Source: Clostridium zeae (GTDB lineage: Bacteria > Bacillota > Clostridia > Clostridiales > Clostridiaceae). Taken from it: 64,000 bases of DNA. A program made the translations under genes and the position numbers. Each line of letters begins with the position of its first letter. The stretch's first letter is position 1. This document shows positions 9,032 through 18,324 of the stretch, one piece after another. The notes under the pieces were generated by a model that did no database searches, was not told where the DNA came from, and saw nothing but the letters and a program-made list of their open reading frames with translations. The stretch lies in NCBI RefSeq assembly GCF_017312485.1, contig NZ_BMBA01000001.1:944396-1008395 (forward strand), given 5' to 3'.

Positions 9032-9739
9032 TTATTCATTCACAACTTCAGACTCTTCCATTTTTACAACTTTTCTTTCACAAACCTGTCCAAAATATGC
9101 AAATTTAACTCCAAATAAATATATAAGTACTCCTAGTATTCCTAAAAATAAAGAAATATATAAAGGTGTTAAGAATGAATTTGGTACAGAATTATATAAA
9201 GTTAAAATTCCAAAAAACATAAATACTATTCCTGCCACCCATTTTATATATATTTCTGGTATATGTCTGCACATCCATGCACCACCTAAAATACCAATTC
9301 CATCAGCTATAAGCATTCCCACTGTTGTTCCCATTAAGATGAACAAAGGCTGCGAGTTTTCAGCAGCAATAGTTATAGTCATAAGTTGAGTTTTATCTCC
9401 CATCTCAGCTAAAAAGAATGCAATTGCAACTGTAACTATAGGTCCAAATTTCACCTTTTTATTTTCTTCATCCTCTAATTTATCTCCACGTATAGTCCAA
9501 AGACCAAAAATTAAAAAAGAAACTGCAGCAACTATTTTAACCACATTCATTGGTATCATAGTACTCAAATAACTTCCAACCGCAACGGCTAAAGCATGAT
9601 TTAAAATAGTAGCTACTAAAACTCCCAAAAGCACTTGCTTTGCTTTATACTTGCTTGCCATAGCCATCGCTAAAAGCTGAGTCTTATCTCCCATTTCAGC
9701 GACTACTACTAGCAGCAAAGCTTTGATGAATGATGCCAT
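9032..9739 (-). CDS. GDT1/UPF0016 (TMEM165) family manganese exporter
   Basis: 235 residues; ATG with GGGGAGAT. Two homologous halves each carry the family signature EMGDKTQ (near residues 15 and 113) in a membrane helix, giving six to seven membrane segments. Bacterial members export Mn2+ (MneA and related proteins). The gene has a long leader with a yybP-ykoY manganese riboswitch, the standard control of this family, so expression should rise with Mn. The CDF gene follows directly and is probably cotranscribed. Confidence 0.94.
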   Translation of the reverse strand: MASFIKALLLVVVAEMGDKTQLLAMAMASKYKAKQVLLGVLVATILNHALAVAVGSYLSTMIPMNVVKIVAAVSFLIFGLWTIRGDKLEDEENKKVKFGPIVTVAIAFFLAEMGDKTQLMTITIAAENSQPLFILMGTTVGMLIADGIGILGGAWMCRHIPEIYIKWVAGIVFMFFGILTLYNSVPNSFLTPLYISLFLGILGVLIYLFGVKFAYFGQVCERKVVKMEESEVVNE

Positions 9740-9823
9740 ATTTTATCTCCCCTTAATTATTATGATAGCTTTACTTAAGATGACTAAATCTCCTTTCCTC
9801 TCTTTAATTTATTAATTAAAATT

Positions 9824-9935
9824 TTAAAAATCGCTGAAGCGACCTTCTTCAGCAGATTTTTTTGCGCATCTGCATTTCCGAATGTATATGAGGAAAATCT
9901 TGCAGGCGAATAAGATTTGTTTTTTCTGTATAGCC
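9824..9935 (-). repeat. Repeat family C, copy in the GDT1 leader
   Basis: Two hairpins: AATCGCTGAAG pairing with CTTCAGCAGATT next to T runs, then CTGCATTTCC pairing with GGAAAATCTTGCAG. It lies between the riboswitch terminator and the GDT1 start codon, so it is transcribed as part of the leader. A further inverted pair CTGTATAGC/GCTATACAG (about 9926-10006) follows upstream. Confidence 0.75.
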
Positions 9936-10081
9936 ATAAAATGCTTCTAAAGCCATTGAAATATCTAGGTTTATCTAGCTTAAAAACTTTATACTTTGCT
10001 ATACAGAAATAAAGACTTTCAACACAACAAACATACACTGTGTAGAAATCTTTTTTGATGAAAAAATATTTAACATCAAAA

Positions 10082-10120
10082 AAGACCTCTAACACAATGA
10101 ATTCATTGTGTTAAAAGTCT
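10082..10120 (-). terminator. Riboswitch-controlled intrinsic terminator
   Basis: On the minus strand AGACTTTTAACACAATG pairs (with two G-U pairs) with CATTGTGTTAGAGGTCT, followed by TTTTTT. The stem shares its CTTTTAAC strand with the closing helix of the aptamer, so the two folds exclude each other. Confidence 0.85.
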
Positions 10121-10210
10121 CACTTAACTAAAATTAGTTACGATACAACCAGACCAATGGTCAGTATGTTGACTGTATCACCTTTTTCAAGGCAGTTACT
10201 CCCTTTTAAC
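10110..10210 (-). promoter_or_regulatory. yybP-ykoY manganese riboswitch aptamer
   Basis: On the minus strand the aptamer begins GTTAAAAGGGAGTA, matching the yybP-ykoY start AAGGGGAGUA, continues with GATACAGTCAAC and GGTCTGG, and closes with GTGAGACTTTTAAC; GTTAAAAG (10203-10210) and CTTTTAAC (10110-10117) form P1. The motif is known to sense Mn2+ and commonly precedes UPF0016 genes, as here. Mn binding stabilises P1 and should free the leader from the overlapping terminator (ON switch). Confidence 0.88.
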
Positions 10211-10447
10211 TATACTTCTTTATTTGATAATAAAATTATATTATATTTTATTATCTTTTGTCAATTGATATTCCAAATTTAGATAAATAATGAATTTATA
10301 TTAAAGTTTCTTATATTTCCAGTTATATTATCATCTTTTTCATTTAATTATTCTCATCAACTGATAATGCAAATTAGCTAATGGTATATTTATTAAAGAT
10401 GACCAAAATACATTTATTGATAAACTTGCTAACTAAATTACCGCTTC

Positions 10448-11443
10448 TTAAAAAAACAATTTTCTATAGAACTTTAAGAACCTATCGCTATTTCTCACTT
10501 TGTCAAACATATCATCTTGAAAATAATCTAAAAAGTTTATCCCAATATTTTCAGCCAATTCTAAATTATTATAGAAAGGTTCATGTTCATCATTTATCAG
10601 ATTAATCGCTGCTAGTATAATATAAAAATCACCGTTATTTGAATCAAGTGCAATTGCTTTCTTAATACTTTCTTCAGCAAACTTAATGTCTCCTAGTTTT
10701 ATTTGTATATAGGCATAATTTTTGTATAAAGCTGCAAAACTTTGATTTAGCTCTTTAGCTTTTAATACATCAGCTAAAGCATTTTCATAATCTTTCAATA
10801 AAATATAAGCAAAGGCTCTATCGTTAAAGCATTCACTAGAATCAGGCTTAAGAGAAATTGCTTTTGAATAATATTCTACAGCTTCACCATATCCTCTGAC
10901 TTTTAAATATATAAGTCCCATATTCTTAAAATACAAATATTCTTTATCATCCATACTAATTGCTTTTTTGTAATCATCTAAGGCTTTCATGAAATTCTTA
11001 ATTCCAAGGTATGCCTCTCCTCTGCCACTATATGCTGAAGGTAAATACTCTGCTGAAATATTCATATTTATGCTTTCAGAAAAATCTTTAATTGCTTTAT
11101 CAAAATCTTTATTTTGTAGATATGAATATGCTCTTAGATAATACGCTAACGGATTAAACTTATCTATTTCTATTATCTTAGTTGTATTCAAAATAACATT
11201 ATTAAAATCATTTAATTTAAGATGTATACTACTCTTTAAATAATAGGTACCAATATCAGTAGGTTCTATTTCAATTGCCCTATCAAATTCAGCAAGTGCA
11301 CTATCATATTGACCACTACTCAGGAATTCATTTCCTTTCTCAATAAATGCATTATACTGATCTTCTTTAGAATTTGCTATATTTTTAAAATTTAGTGCTA
11401 CTATAGCGAAAACACCTAATAATAATATAATTATGATATACAT
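10448..11443 (-). CDS. Membrane-anchored TPR-repeat protein
   Basis: 331 residues; one N-terminal hydrophobic segment (residues 1-17), then about seven tetratricopeptide repeats with the usual pattern (for example AYYLRAYSYLQNKDFDKAIK and YFKNMGLIYLKVRGYGEAVE). TPRs mediate protein-protein contacts; no partner is suggested by the neighbours. It is monocistronic. The C-terminus ends in a short non-repeat helix. Confidence 0.88.
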   Translation of the reverse strand: MYIIIILLLGVFAIVALNFKNIANSKEDQYNAFIEKGNEFLSSGQYDSALAEFDRAIEIEPTDIGTYYLKSSIHLKLNDFNNVILNTTKIIEIDKFNPLAYYLRAYSYLQNKDFDKAIKDFSESINMNISAEYLPSAYSGRGEAYLGIKNFMKALDDYKKAISMDDKEYLYFKNMGLIYLKVRGYGEAVEYYSKAISLKPDSSECFNDRAFAYILLKDYENALADVLKAKELNQSFAALYKNYAYIQIKLGDIKFAEESIKKAIALDSNNGDFYIILAAINLINDEHEPFYNNLELAENIGINFLDYFQDDMFDKVRNSDRFLKFYRKLFF

Positions 11444-11505
11444 CTTTTACTCCCATCTACTTGTTGTTTCCGTAACCAAACATGAATCTAGATTTAAACT
11501 TTATC

Positions 11506-11727
11506 TTATAAATCCATATTATTTAAAATATCTCTTAATTCCTTCATTTCATCTTTAGAGAAGGTCACACCTTTACCCATCTTCTTATGTTCTGAGTCCC
11601 ATTCTCTAATGTCATACTTAGCTTCTTTATCATTCCAGCTAATCAGATTTACTTCTTTCTTCCACCCCTTAGATGATTCTGAAAGGGTTCCTAAACTTTC
11701 TTTTATCTCAAATTTAATATCTGCCAT
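11506..11727 (-). CDS. YdbC-type PC4 domain protein
   Basis: 73 residues; GGAGG ahead of the ATG. The sequence FEIKESLGTLSESSKGWKKE with KYDIREWDSEHKKMGKGVTF matches the YdbC/PC4 (transcriptional coactivator p15) family, whose members bind single-stranded nucleic acid as dimers. Length fits the family. A complete repeat A lies immediately upstream. Confidence 0.85.
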   Translation of the reverse strand: MADIKFEIKESLGTLSESSKGWKKEVNLISWNDKEAKYDIREWDSEHKKMGKGVTFSKDEMKELRDILNNMDL

Positions 11728-11761
11728 ACTGATATCCTCCTATAATTTCTTTTAATAATTT

Positions 11762-12001
11762 GGCTATGTTTAAGGATATTGTTGAAATTAATTGGTTATA
11801 CAGGAGACGCTATATGAGCGAGCTATTAGAATTAAATGATTTTTTCAGATGGAATGGCGTTAATAAACTGTATTGTTCGAACGTAGTGAGTTTACAGTTT
11901 TAGCCATGGAATATGACAAAATCATATTAATTCTTTGCGTAAGCTCATTAAAGCGTCGGATGATTAACCAATTAATTTCAACACAGTGCTTTAACATCAC
12001 C
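11762..12001 (+). repeat. Repeat family A, complete copy
   Basis: About 240 bp. The arms differ from the copy at 7883 by paired changes: left AATTGGTTAT is matched by right TAACCAATT, and left GACGCT by right AGCGTC. It contains an intact 29-codon frame, starting ATGAGCGAGC after GGAG and ending at TTTTAG. Confidence 0.88.
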
Positions 12002-12359
12002 AATAATTTTAATAGTAAATCCTTAATATCTTTGATTTACCAATAACTTAACATTTGCTATGTCTATAAAGTTCCTACCCCAACTATTACTTCATTCATT
12101 TTAAAAGTCATAAGTGCGTAATTTTCGAATGAGTATAAATCAACTTTCGATATAAGAATTCATTAACTCTAATATTAAGATTATTGACCCAATACGTCAA
12201 CTTCTTTCATCTTAACTCTTATAATGTTCCTAATGAATTTTATGGATAATAATGGTATAATGTATACATATATCAACATTACCAAACAGATAAATTGCTA
12301 CTATTTGATGAGGATTTACCTTATTACAGTAATGTGAACAAATTAAGGTGGTGCCCTTT
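12002..12359. other. Gene-free leader region of the GNAT gene
   Basis: No gene seen. A GGTATAATGTATAC stretch near 12253-12266 is a plausible -10 region for the acetyltransferase gene. AAGGTGG at 12345-12351 is its ribosome binding site. Confidence 0.45.
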
Positions 12360-13076
12360 ATGAACAAATCAAGTAAAATAAACTTTGCCCAGGAGCAACT
12401 AGCTATCCTATGGAATTGCTCTCCAAATTTATTTAAACAAAATGACAATGTATTCATCCAATCTAATGACACATTTTTTAATGTAATTACCTTTGGGAAA
12501 AATGCAGTTATAAAAGTAGATCCACTCATTTATGAATGGTGTGTAGAAAATTTTTCAACGACACCAGCACACTTCATTATAAACAGAGAAAACTTATTTG
12601 CTATTGAAGCTAAATTACGAGAGTTTGGAAAAATGCTTGGAGGCGAACAAGTTAGATATTTGTATTTACATAATGATAAGCTTATAAATAAGCCTTGTGA
12701 TTATGAATATAAATTATTTTATAAAGATAATATAAGAGATTTATATATAAACAAAGTTTTTAACAACGCATTAAACTATAAAAATGATGTTATAGCTTTT
12801 GGAGCGTATAAAGAAAATCAGCTTGTTGCCTTAGCTGGTGCTGATGAAACTATGGGTAAGTTATGGCAAATCGGTATAGATACTCTTCCAGAACATCGTA
12901 ATAAAGGTCTAGCTGCCTATCTTGTAAAAACACTAGCTGATGAAATTGAAAAATGTGATATGATGCCATTTTATACTACTTGGAGCCCTAATATTGCTTC
13001 AACAACTGTTGCACTTAATACAGGCTTTTTTCCTATTTGGGTGAGCTATGTTGCACAAGATATTTCAGAAGCTTAG
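12360..13076 (+). CDS. GNAT family N-acetyltransferase
   Basis: 238 residues from the ATG at 12360 (AAGGTGG eight bases upstream; an in-frame GTG at 12348 overlaps it). The C-terminal half carries the GNAT fold with the acetyl-CoA loop in IDTLPEHRNKGLAAYLVKTL (R/Q-x-x-G-x-A type). The N-terminal ~110 residues are a clostridial extension (FSTTPAHFIINREN) common to a subgroup of unknown substrate. It is monocistronic. Confidence 0.88.
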   Translation: MNKSSKINFAQEQLAILWNCSPNLFKQNDNVFIQSNDTFFNVITFGKNAVIKVDPLIYEWCVENFSTTPAHFIINRENLFAIEAKLREFGKMLGGEQVRYLYLHNDKLINKPCDYEYKLFYKDNIRDLYINKVFNNALNYKNDVIAFGAYKENQLVALAGADETMGKLWQIGIDTLPEHRNKGLAAYLVKTLADEIEKCDMMPFYTTWSPNIASTTVALNTGFFPIWVSYVAQDISEA

Positions 13077-13189
13077 AAAATGAATAAACTCAAAAACAGT
13101 TCTAAATCTAAAGAATAGTAAATTGTTATTCCCCTCATTTTAACAAGTACCTATAAGTAAAAGTAATTATTTAGAGAGGTGAAAATGTA

Positions 13190-13582
13190 TTGGAAAATAA
13201 AAAAGTATTATCAATTTCAATTATTCTACTTTCTTTATCCATAGTATTTGGTTCAATTTTTGTAGGTTATTCGTTATCAAAATCCGCAAAGCCACAAATT
13301 TCAACTAGCCCTTCAATTGAGAGTAATGTTTTAAATTTATCTCAAGCAGCCAAATATCTTGATATGCCTGAAGCAGAACTTCAAGGAATAATTAACACTG
13401 AAAAAGCTGCATTAGACCAATCAAAAATATTTACTAGAATGATGTTTCCTTACTTCACAGTAAATGATAAGAAGTATTTCTACAAAAACGAAATAGATGA
13501 ATGGTTGAAAGATGTTTCAAAAACACACAGACAATATGATACAAAAAAAAGGATGGGTGGTTCAGTAAATCGGTTGTATTAA
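13190..13582 (+). CDS. Membrane-anchored protein with an excisionase-like helix-turn-helix domain
   Basis: 130 residues starting at TTG behind GAGGTG. Residues 8-30 form a membrane segment; residues 47-110 (LNLSQAAKYLDMPEAELQGI, then YFYKNEIDEWLKDV) resemble the excisionase/MerR-type winged helix used in DNA or peptide binding. Its role is unknown. The C-terminus runs into relic DNA of a glycosyltransferase read on the other strand. Confidence 0.7.
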   Translation: MENKKVLSISIILLSLSIVFGSIFVGYSLSKSAKPQISTSPSIESNVLNLSQAAKYLDMPEAELQGIINTEKAALDQSKIFTRMMFPYFTVNDKKYFYKNEIDEWLKDVSKTHRQYDTKKRMGGSVNRLY

Positions 13583-13755
13583 TGCTGTTACCACCGAATC
13601 CAAAGCCTCCTCTCATCCCCATATCACCATTGGTATTGCTGCCAAAAGTATTACTGTTCCTACAGCAAGATATGTAATTCTCTTTTTTATAGATATCGTA
13701 TTTGAAAGTAAATACATAATATAAACTGCTGCTATAAATTTCTTATTTAGCAATA
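13583..13755 (-). pseudogene. Relic of an ArnT/YkcB-like membrane glycosyltransferase
   Basis: Read on the minus strand, one frame gives hydrophobic FIAAVYIMYLLSNTISIKKR and a second membrane segment; then the adjacent frame continues with SNTNGDMGMRGGFGFGGNSI, a Gly/Met-rich linker followed by NTTDLLNH, as in clostridial ArnT-like mannosyltransferases between their last membrane helix and extracellular tail. The frame change and missing ends mark it as decayed. Confidence 0.5.
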
Positions 13756-13769
13756 GGTTTAAAAAGCTA

Positions 13770-14717
13770 TTATTTATTAATTTCTTTTGTAAATATCCAC
13801 TTATTTTCCTTCATATCTCTTCCTTTAACAACAACCTTATTTCCGTTAACTTCCACATATAACCCCTTAATGTAAGGTAAGTTTTTTCTACCTCCTTTAC
13901 TATTTGCATCAGGTATAACAGTATAATAAACAGCTCCTGTATGTATCATAGTAAAGGGTTGATCCACCACAACACTGCTTTCAACTAAATCTCTATGTGT
14001 GTGTGAAGTGAACAGAATTGCTTCAGGATATTTCGAAAGTATTTCTCTGACTTGTTTACTTTGTTTAGAAGAAGCCATATTTTTATTTCCACTATCTAGA
14101 GGTTGATGTAAGAATACAAATATAGGTTTTCCTTTTTGATAATTTTCACCTATCTTTTCTTTAAACCAATTCAACTGTTCATCGGATATAAAAGCTGAAA
14201 CTGAGTCTATGGTTTTAGAATTCCCGTCCTCAGATCCTAGAGATATAAAATGATAGTTTTTTACCCAGGTATCATGATATACCTTTTCTTCGCCTGAAAA
14301 CTCAAGATATCTTTTTATGAAAGTTTGAACTTGTTCTGGCGAATTAACTTTTATACTGTAATCAAAAAACTCATGATTACCTATATTTTTAATAATTGTT
14401 TTAGGGATCAAATTCTTATTTTCAATCAATTCTTTCTTCATTGAAGCATATTGAGTCTCTATGCCTTGCCCAACTGTGTCTCCGTTTAGTACTAATGCAT
14501 CCATGTTAGAATTTATTGTATTCAAATCATCAATTGCCCCTTTAAAATGTTCAATATCATCATGGACATCACCAAGTACTGCAAAAGCAAGATCTGCATT
14601 AGAAGCCGGTGCTACGGCAGCTTTATCGGTATGTTTATTTTCATTTATATACGAAGTAAAGATTACACCAGCAATAATTAATATAATTACAACAACAATT
14701 ATCTGAGTCTTCTTCAT
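13770..14717 (-). CDS. Membrane-anchored metallophosphoesterase
   Basis: 315 residues from the ATG at 14717, which has AGAGGGGTG upstream. An N-terminal hydrophobic anchor (residues 3-22) is followed by calcineurin-type metal motifs in order: GDVHDD, NGDTVG, GNHEFF, and SHTHRD near the C-terminus. The fold hydrolyses phosphate esters with two metals; location outside the membrane is expected from the anchor. The substrate is unknown. It is monocistronic. Confidence 0.92.
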   Translation of the reverse strand: MKKTQIIVVVIILIIAGVIFTSYINENKHTDKAAVAPASNADLAFAVLGDVHDDIEHFKGAIDDLNTINSNMDALVLNGDTVGQGIETQYASMKKELIENKNLIPKTIIKNIGNHEFFDYSIKVNSPEQVQTFIKRYLEFSGEEKVYHDTWVKNYHFISLGSEDGNSKTIDSVSAFISDEQLNWFKEKIGENYQKGKPIFVFLHQPLDSGNKNMASSKQSKQVREILSKYPEAILFTSHTHRDLVESSVVVDQPFTMIHTGAVYYTVIPDANSKGGRKNLPYIKGLYVEVNGNKVVVKGRDMKENKWIFTKEINK

Positions 14718-14990
14718 TTTAATCACCCCTCTTAAATCCATAGTATTTTATGAAACGAAAGTTAACATATATGTAGTGGTACTTATTATTTTTCACATTA
14801 TTGTAATAAATTATAATGGATTTCTTTATTAAGTTAAATATATAATATATAAAAAAACTAGCTAAGTGATTAAAATTACTGACTTTGCCTAATATAAACT
14901 TCATACAATTTCCTATAAAAAAAATAAAGAGTCCAGCTACAAAAGTTACCTGAACTCATTTATATTGACTTAGCTTTTATAATGTTTTTC

Positions 14991-15222
14991 TTAATGTGTT
15001 TTAAGTGGATCATAATTTAAGATTACATCAAAAACTAAAGAACCATCAGCATTTATTTTGCTAACTGCCACTTTTATGTTTGAGAAGTCATTTGAATGAA
15101 GTTTATCACAAACAATATACTGCCTCTTTATCATGATAATCCAATGTAAAAAATATATTTTCTAAATCCTCATTGGTTTTATTTTGAACATATAAAATTG
15201 GTCCCATCTGTATTGCTGACAT
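14991..15222 (-). pseudogene. Frameshifted small gene of unknown function
   Basis: ATG at 15222 with a strong AAGGAGG site begins MSAIQMGPILYVQNKTNEDL; about residue 35 the frame changes after DYHDKE and continues as RQYIVCDKLHSNDFSN up to ILNYDPLKTH and TAA at 14991. Restoring one base would give an approximately 77-residue protein. I do not recognise the family. The good ribosome binding site suggests recent loss or a sequencing error. Confidence 0.55.
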
Positions 15223-15385
15223 AAAACTTCCTCCTTAAAACAATTTACCTATTAATATAGAGTTTTAAGCAAAAATAACATCTATATTTATAATATTATG
15301 AAAATAGCTAATTTGTTATGAAAATAAAATTTAATATATAACCAAGTTGCTTAAGGAAAAAAATATTATAGGATTTTCTTCTTAA

Positions 15386-16492
15386 TTACTGCTCCAAACC
15401 TTCAACAAACTCTAATACTTCTCTGCTGTTGCCTCTAAATACTATATTTCTATTAGCTTTTTCTAAAGAATGCTTATACATTGGGTCGTAATAGTTAGTT
15501 AGAAATAATTCTATCCAATTTCTGTGTTTATCTACATCATTGGTATCCTTTTGAGTTTTAAAAGCAAGTTTGAGTTCTTCATCTATTACCTTCATCCTAT
15601 CTCCGCCAAGCTTACCTTTAACCCTTTCCATGCTAGCTACCATGTCGTCTAACCATGCCTGTAATCCTAAATCTCTATCTTTAAGTGCTTCAATATGCTC
15701 TCTTTGACCATTTATAACATATTCTTCCAATATGTTATAAACTCTTTCTTCTATAGTAGCATCTAAGAATATTACATCTCCACTTTGAAAATAATTATAA
15801 AACTCTTTAGGTATAAAGCTCTTTCCGATATTTTTACTTTCATCTTCTAAAATCATATATTTATAATTTTTAGCTTCATGTTTTATCGCACTATAAGCTA
15901 AGTTATTTTCAAAATTTATTTGTGTTGGTTGTGGCGTCACAAAATGTCCAAAGGTAGAGCCTCTATGATGAGCTATTCCCTCTAAGTCTATAGAGTTCTT
16001 TAAATTATTTAATAATATTGTTTTACCTGAACCTGTATAACCAGTTAAAACTAATGGCACTGCTTTAATGTTTTCTGGCTCTAATGAATTTATAAGATAA
16101 TTACGAAAAGCCTTATATCCTCCATCTAGCTTCACTATATCCCTATTTGTTGCTTCATATATCCAGTTCTGTGCTATAGTTGAGCGTGATCCCCCTCTAA
16201 AGCAATAAATCATTGTATTTGAATCTTCCTCAAATTGATTCACCCATGAGCTTACTCTATCCTCTTTTATGCTTCCAGCTACAAGCTTATATCCAAGTTT
16301 AGTAGCTTCATCATTACCTTTTTCCTTATAGCAAATACCTATAATATGCCTTTCTTCATTAGACAATATAGGTAAATTTATCGAATTTAACATTGCTCCT
16401 TTTTCATATTCGATCGGAGCTCTTAAATCTATTAATTTTGTATTTTTTAATACTATACTTTTAAAATCATTTGTTACACTTAATTTCTTCAT
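15386..16492 (-). CDS. mnmH: tRNA 2-selenouridine/geranyl-2-thiouridine synthase MnmH (SelU/YbbB)
   Basis: 368 residues. An N-terminal rhodanese domain carries the catalytic Cys97 in IYCFRGGSRS, followed by a P-loop GYTGSGKT (151-158), the exact two-domain layout of MnmH. The enzyme replaces sulfur by selenium at the wobble 2-thiouridine of tRNAs for Lys, Glu and Gln, using selenophosphate. The selenophosphate synthetase gene selD lies divergently next door, giving the complete donor-acceptor pair. The intergenic region contains a B repeat and a truncated A repeat. Confidence 0.95.
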   Translation of the reverse strand: MKKLSVTNDFKSIVLKNTKLIDLRAPIEYEKGAMLNSINLPILSNEERHIIGICYKEKGNDEATKLGYKLVAGSIKEDRVSSWVNQFEEDSNTMIYCFRGGSRSTIAQNWIYEATNRDIVKLDGGYKAFRNYLINSLEPENIKAVPLVLTGYTGSGKTILLNNLKNSIDLEGIAHHRGSTFGHFVTPQPTQINFENNLAYSAIKHEAKNYKYMILEDESKNIGKSFIPKEFYNYFQSGDVIFLDATIEERVYNILEEYVINGQREHIEALKDRDLGLQAWLDDMVASMERVKGKLGGDRMKVIDEELKLAFKTQKDTNDVDKHRNWIELFLTNYYDPMYKHSLEKANRNIVFRGNSREVLEFVEGLEQ

Positions 16493-16532
16493 TTTTCTTC
16501 CTTCTGTTTCATCTTTCTGATGTTTTTCTATA

Positions 16533-16627
16533 GATGTGCCACTTCAATCCGAAAACTATTTTCAAAACTCCTCTGGGTTCTGAGAGAAGAATTTGAAAAT
16601 ATATATTTTATTATGAAGTGGTACATC
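16533..16627 (+). repeat. Repeat family B, complete copy
   Basis: Inverted ends GATGTGCCACTTCAAT and ATGAAGTGGTACATC enclose an inner stem around CTCCTCTGGGTTCTGAGAG. About 95 bp. It lies between mnmH and selD. Confidence 0.82.
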
Positions 16628-16789
16628 CATAACAATTATAAATTATATATTACTGCTGAAAGTTATACAAATTCACAACTTAAAACTACACATTTAAACT
16701 ACTGAAATTATTAATTTTCATTTATAATGATTAATATAGAGACTTATTTTGATTATAGACAATTCCATGAAATCTTATAATAATAAAGT

Positions 16790-16850
16790 ATTTAATAGTG
16801 TTGTTGAAATTAAGTGGCTATAAAGAAGCTACTATATGAGCGAGCTATTA
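16790..16850 (+). repeat. Repeat family A, truncated left end
   Basis: Retains GTTGTTGAAATTAAGTGGCT through ATGAGCGAGCTATTA, then breaks off into the selD leader. The rest of the element is absent. Confidence 0.75.
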
Positions 16851-16883
16851 TTGAATTGACATAAAGTACTGGAGGATAATATA

Positions 16884-17921
16884 ATGGACAATAACATAAA
16901 ACTAACTTCACTTACTAAAACTTCAGGTTGTGCTGCTAAGATAGGACCAAGTGTTTTAGATTCTGTTCTAAAAAACTTACCTAAATTTGAGGATTCTAAC
17001 CTTTTGGTAGGCTTTGATAAAAAAGATGATGCCCTTGTTTATAAGGTATCTGATGATAAAGTAGTAATACAAACCGTTGATTTCTTTCCGCCCATGGTAG
17101 ACGATCCATATACTTTTGGACAAATAGCAGCTGCAAATGCTTTAAGTGATATATACGCTATGGGAGGAAATCCAGCTGTAGCAATGAATTTATTATGCTT
17201 TCCATCTTGCTTAGATCCATCGATAATGCATGATATCTTAGCTGGTGGATATAGTAAGGTTCAAGAAGCTGGTGCAATTATTGCAGGAGGACATACAATA
17301 GCAGATCCTACTCCTAAATATGGACTTTGTGTTACTGGCTTTGCTCATCCAAGTGAAATACTTACTAATAGCAATGCTAAAACTGGTGATGTACTAGTTT
17401 TAACTAAGCCACTTGGCATCGGTATTTTAAATACTGCTGCAAAAGCTGAGCTATTAACTCTTGATGAAATAAAAGAAGTTACTAAAATAATGACTGAATT
17501 AAATAAGTTTGCAAAAGAATCCTTTGCAAACTTAAAGGTAAATGCATGTACTGACATTACAGGTTTCAGCTTAATTGGCCATGGTTACGAGATGGCTAGC
17601 GGAAGTGATAAGACAATTGAAATTTTTAGTGATAAAGTCGCTATACTTCCAAAAGTTTTAGAATATGCAAGTATGGGAATTATTCCAGAGGGAATGTACA
17701 ATAACAAAGATTATTTAAAAGACATATTTAGTACTGGCACTAATGTTACTGAGGAAATGCATGATGTACTTCTTGATCCTCAAACTTCAGGAGGACTACT
17801 ACTGTCTATGCCAGAGAAAGATGCCAAAGAATATTTATCTAGGATGGAATGCCATACTCCATGGGCAAGAATTATAGGTCAAGTAACTGATAAAAAGGAA
17901 CATTCAATTGTTGTAAATTAA
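16884..17921 (+). CDS. selD: Selenide, water dikinase (selenophosphate synthetase)
   Basis: 345 residues; GGAGG ahead of the ATG. The active-site loop TSGCAAKIGPSVL has Cys16 at the position that is Sec or Cys in the family and the essential Lys19; the second Cys of the E. coli CGCK motif is Ala here. The AIRS/PurM-type ATP-binding fold continues with VDFFPPMVDDPYTFGQIAAA and GGHTIADPTPKYG. SelD makes selenophosphate from selenide and ATP. The neighbours mnmH and yedF imply use for tRNA selenation; no selA, selB or tRNA-Sec is in the window. Confidence 0.96.
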   Translation: MDNNIKLTSLTKTSGCAAKIGPSVLDSVLKNLPKFEDSNLLVGFDKKDDALVYKVSDDKVVIQTVDFFPPMVDDPYTFGQIAAANALSDIYAMGGNPAVAMNLLCFPSCLDPSIMHDILAGGYSKVQEAGAIIAGGHTIADPTPKYGLCVTGFAHPSEILTNSNAKTGDVLVLTKPLGIGILNTAAKAELLTLDEIKEVTKIMTELNKFAKESFANLKVNACTDITGFSLIGHGYEMASGSDKTIEIFSDKVAILPKVLEYASMGIIPEGMYNNKDYLKDIFSTGTNVTEEMHDVLLDPQTSGGLLLSMPEKDAKEYLSRMECHTPWARIIGQVTDKKEHSIVVN

Positions 17922-17984
17922 AGATACTGTATTTACAAGATAAAGACTTTAATATTATAGAGAAAAGTCTAAATATAAAAAAAT

Positions 17985-18006
17985 GGTATGCTTAATTTTG
18001 CATACC
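17985..18006. terminator. Bidirectional terminator after selD
   Basis: GGTATGC and GCATACC with an 8-base loop, flanked by A and T runs, between convergent genes. Confidence 0.75.
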
Positions 18007-18014
18007 TTTATTTT

Positions 18015-18227
18015 TTACTCAAATACATCCATAATCATCTTTTTACAAGCCTTGCAATAATAAGCTTCTATTTTATTTAAATCTTCATAGTTTCTCATTA
18101 CTACACCACTAGCAAAGGCGTTAAAAAATAGCCCTTTATCATTTGATTCTTCAATCCATTTTAAAGAACCTTCTCTTGTATATATGAAACCTTTTTTAGC
18201 CTCTTTATGACAGTACGGACATTCCAT
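18015..18227 (-). CDS. Small zinc-ribbon protein (PF20097/DUF6487-like)
   Basis: 70 residues with GGGGG upstream. Two Cys pairs, MECPYC at the N-terminus and YYCKACKK near the C-terminus, probably bind one zinc. The spacing and the internal GSLKW resemble the PF20097 family of unknown function. It lies between selD and yedF but on its own minus-strand unit. Confidence 0.72.
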   Translation of the reverse strand: MECPYCHKEAKKGFIYTREGSLKWIEESNDKGLFFNAFASGVVMRNYEDLNKIEAYYCKACKKMIMDVFE

Positions 18228-18324
18228 TTAATTCCCCCATTCCCATGTTTTAAACTAAAAATATGAGCAGTGAAAACTTATTTTACTGCACTACTCACTA
18301 AAACCGCCTTATTAAATTACGAAA

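Noticed and set aside
9784-10095. Minus-strand frame across the riboswitch leader
   Set aside because: It covers the terminator hairpin and repeat C; no ribosome binding site and no family resemblance.
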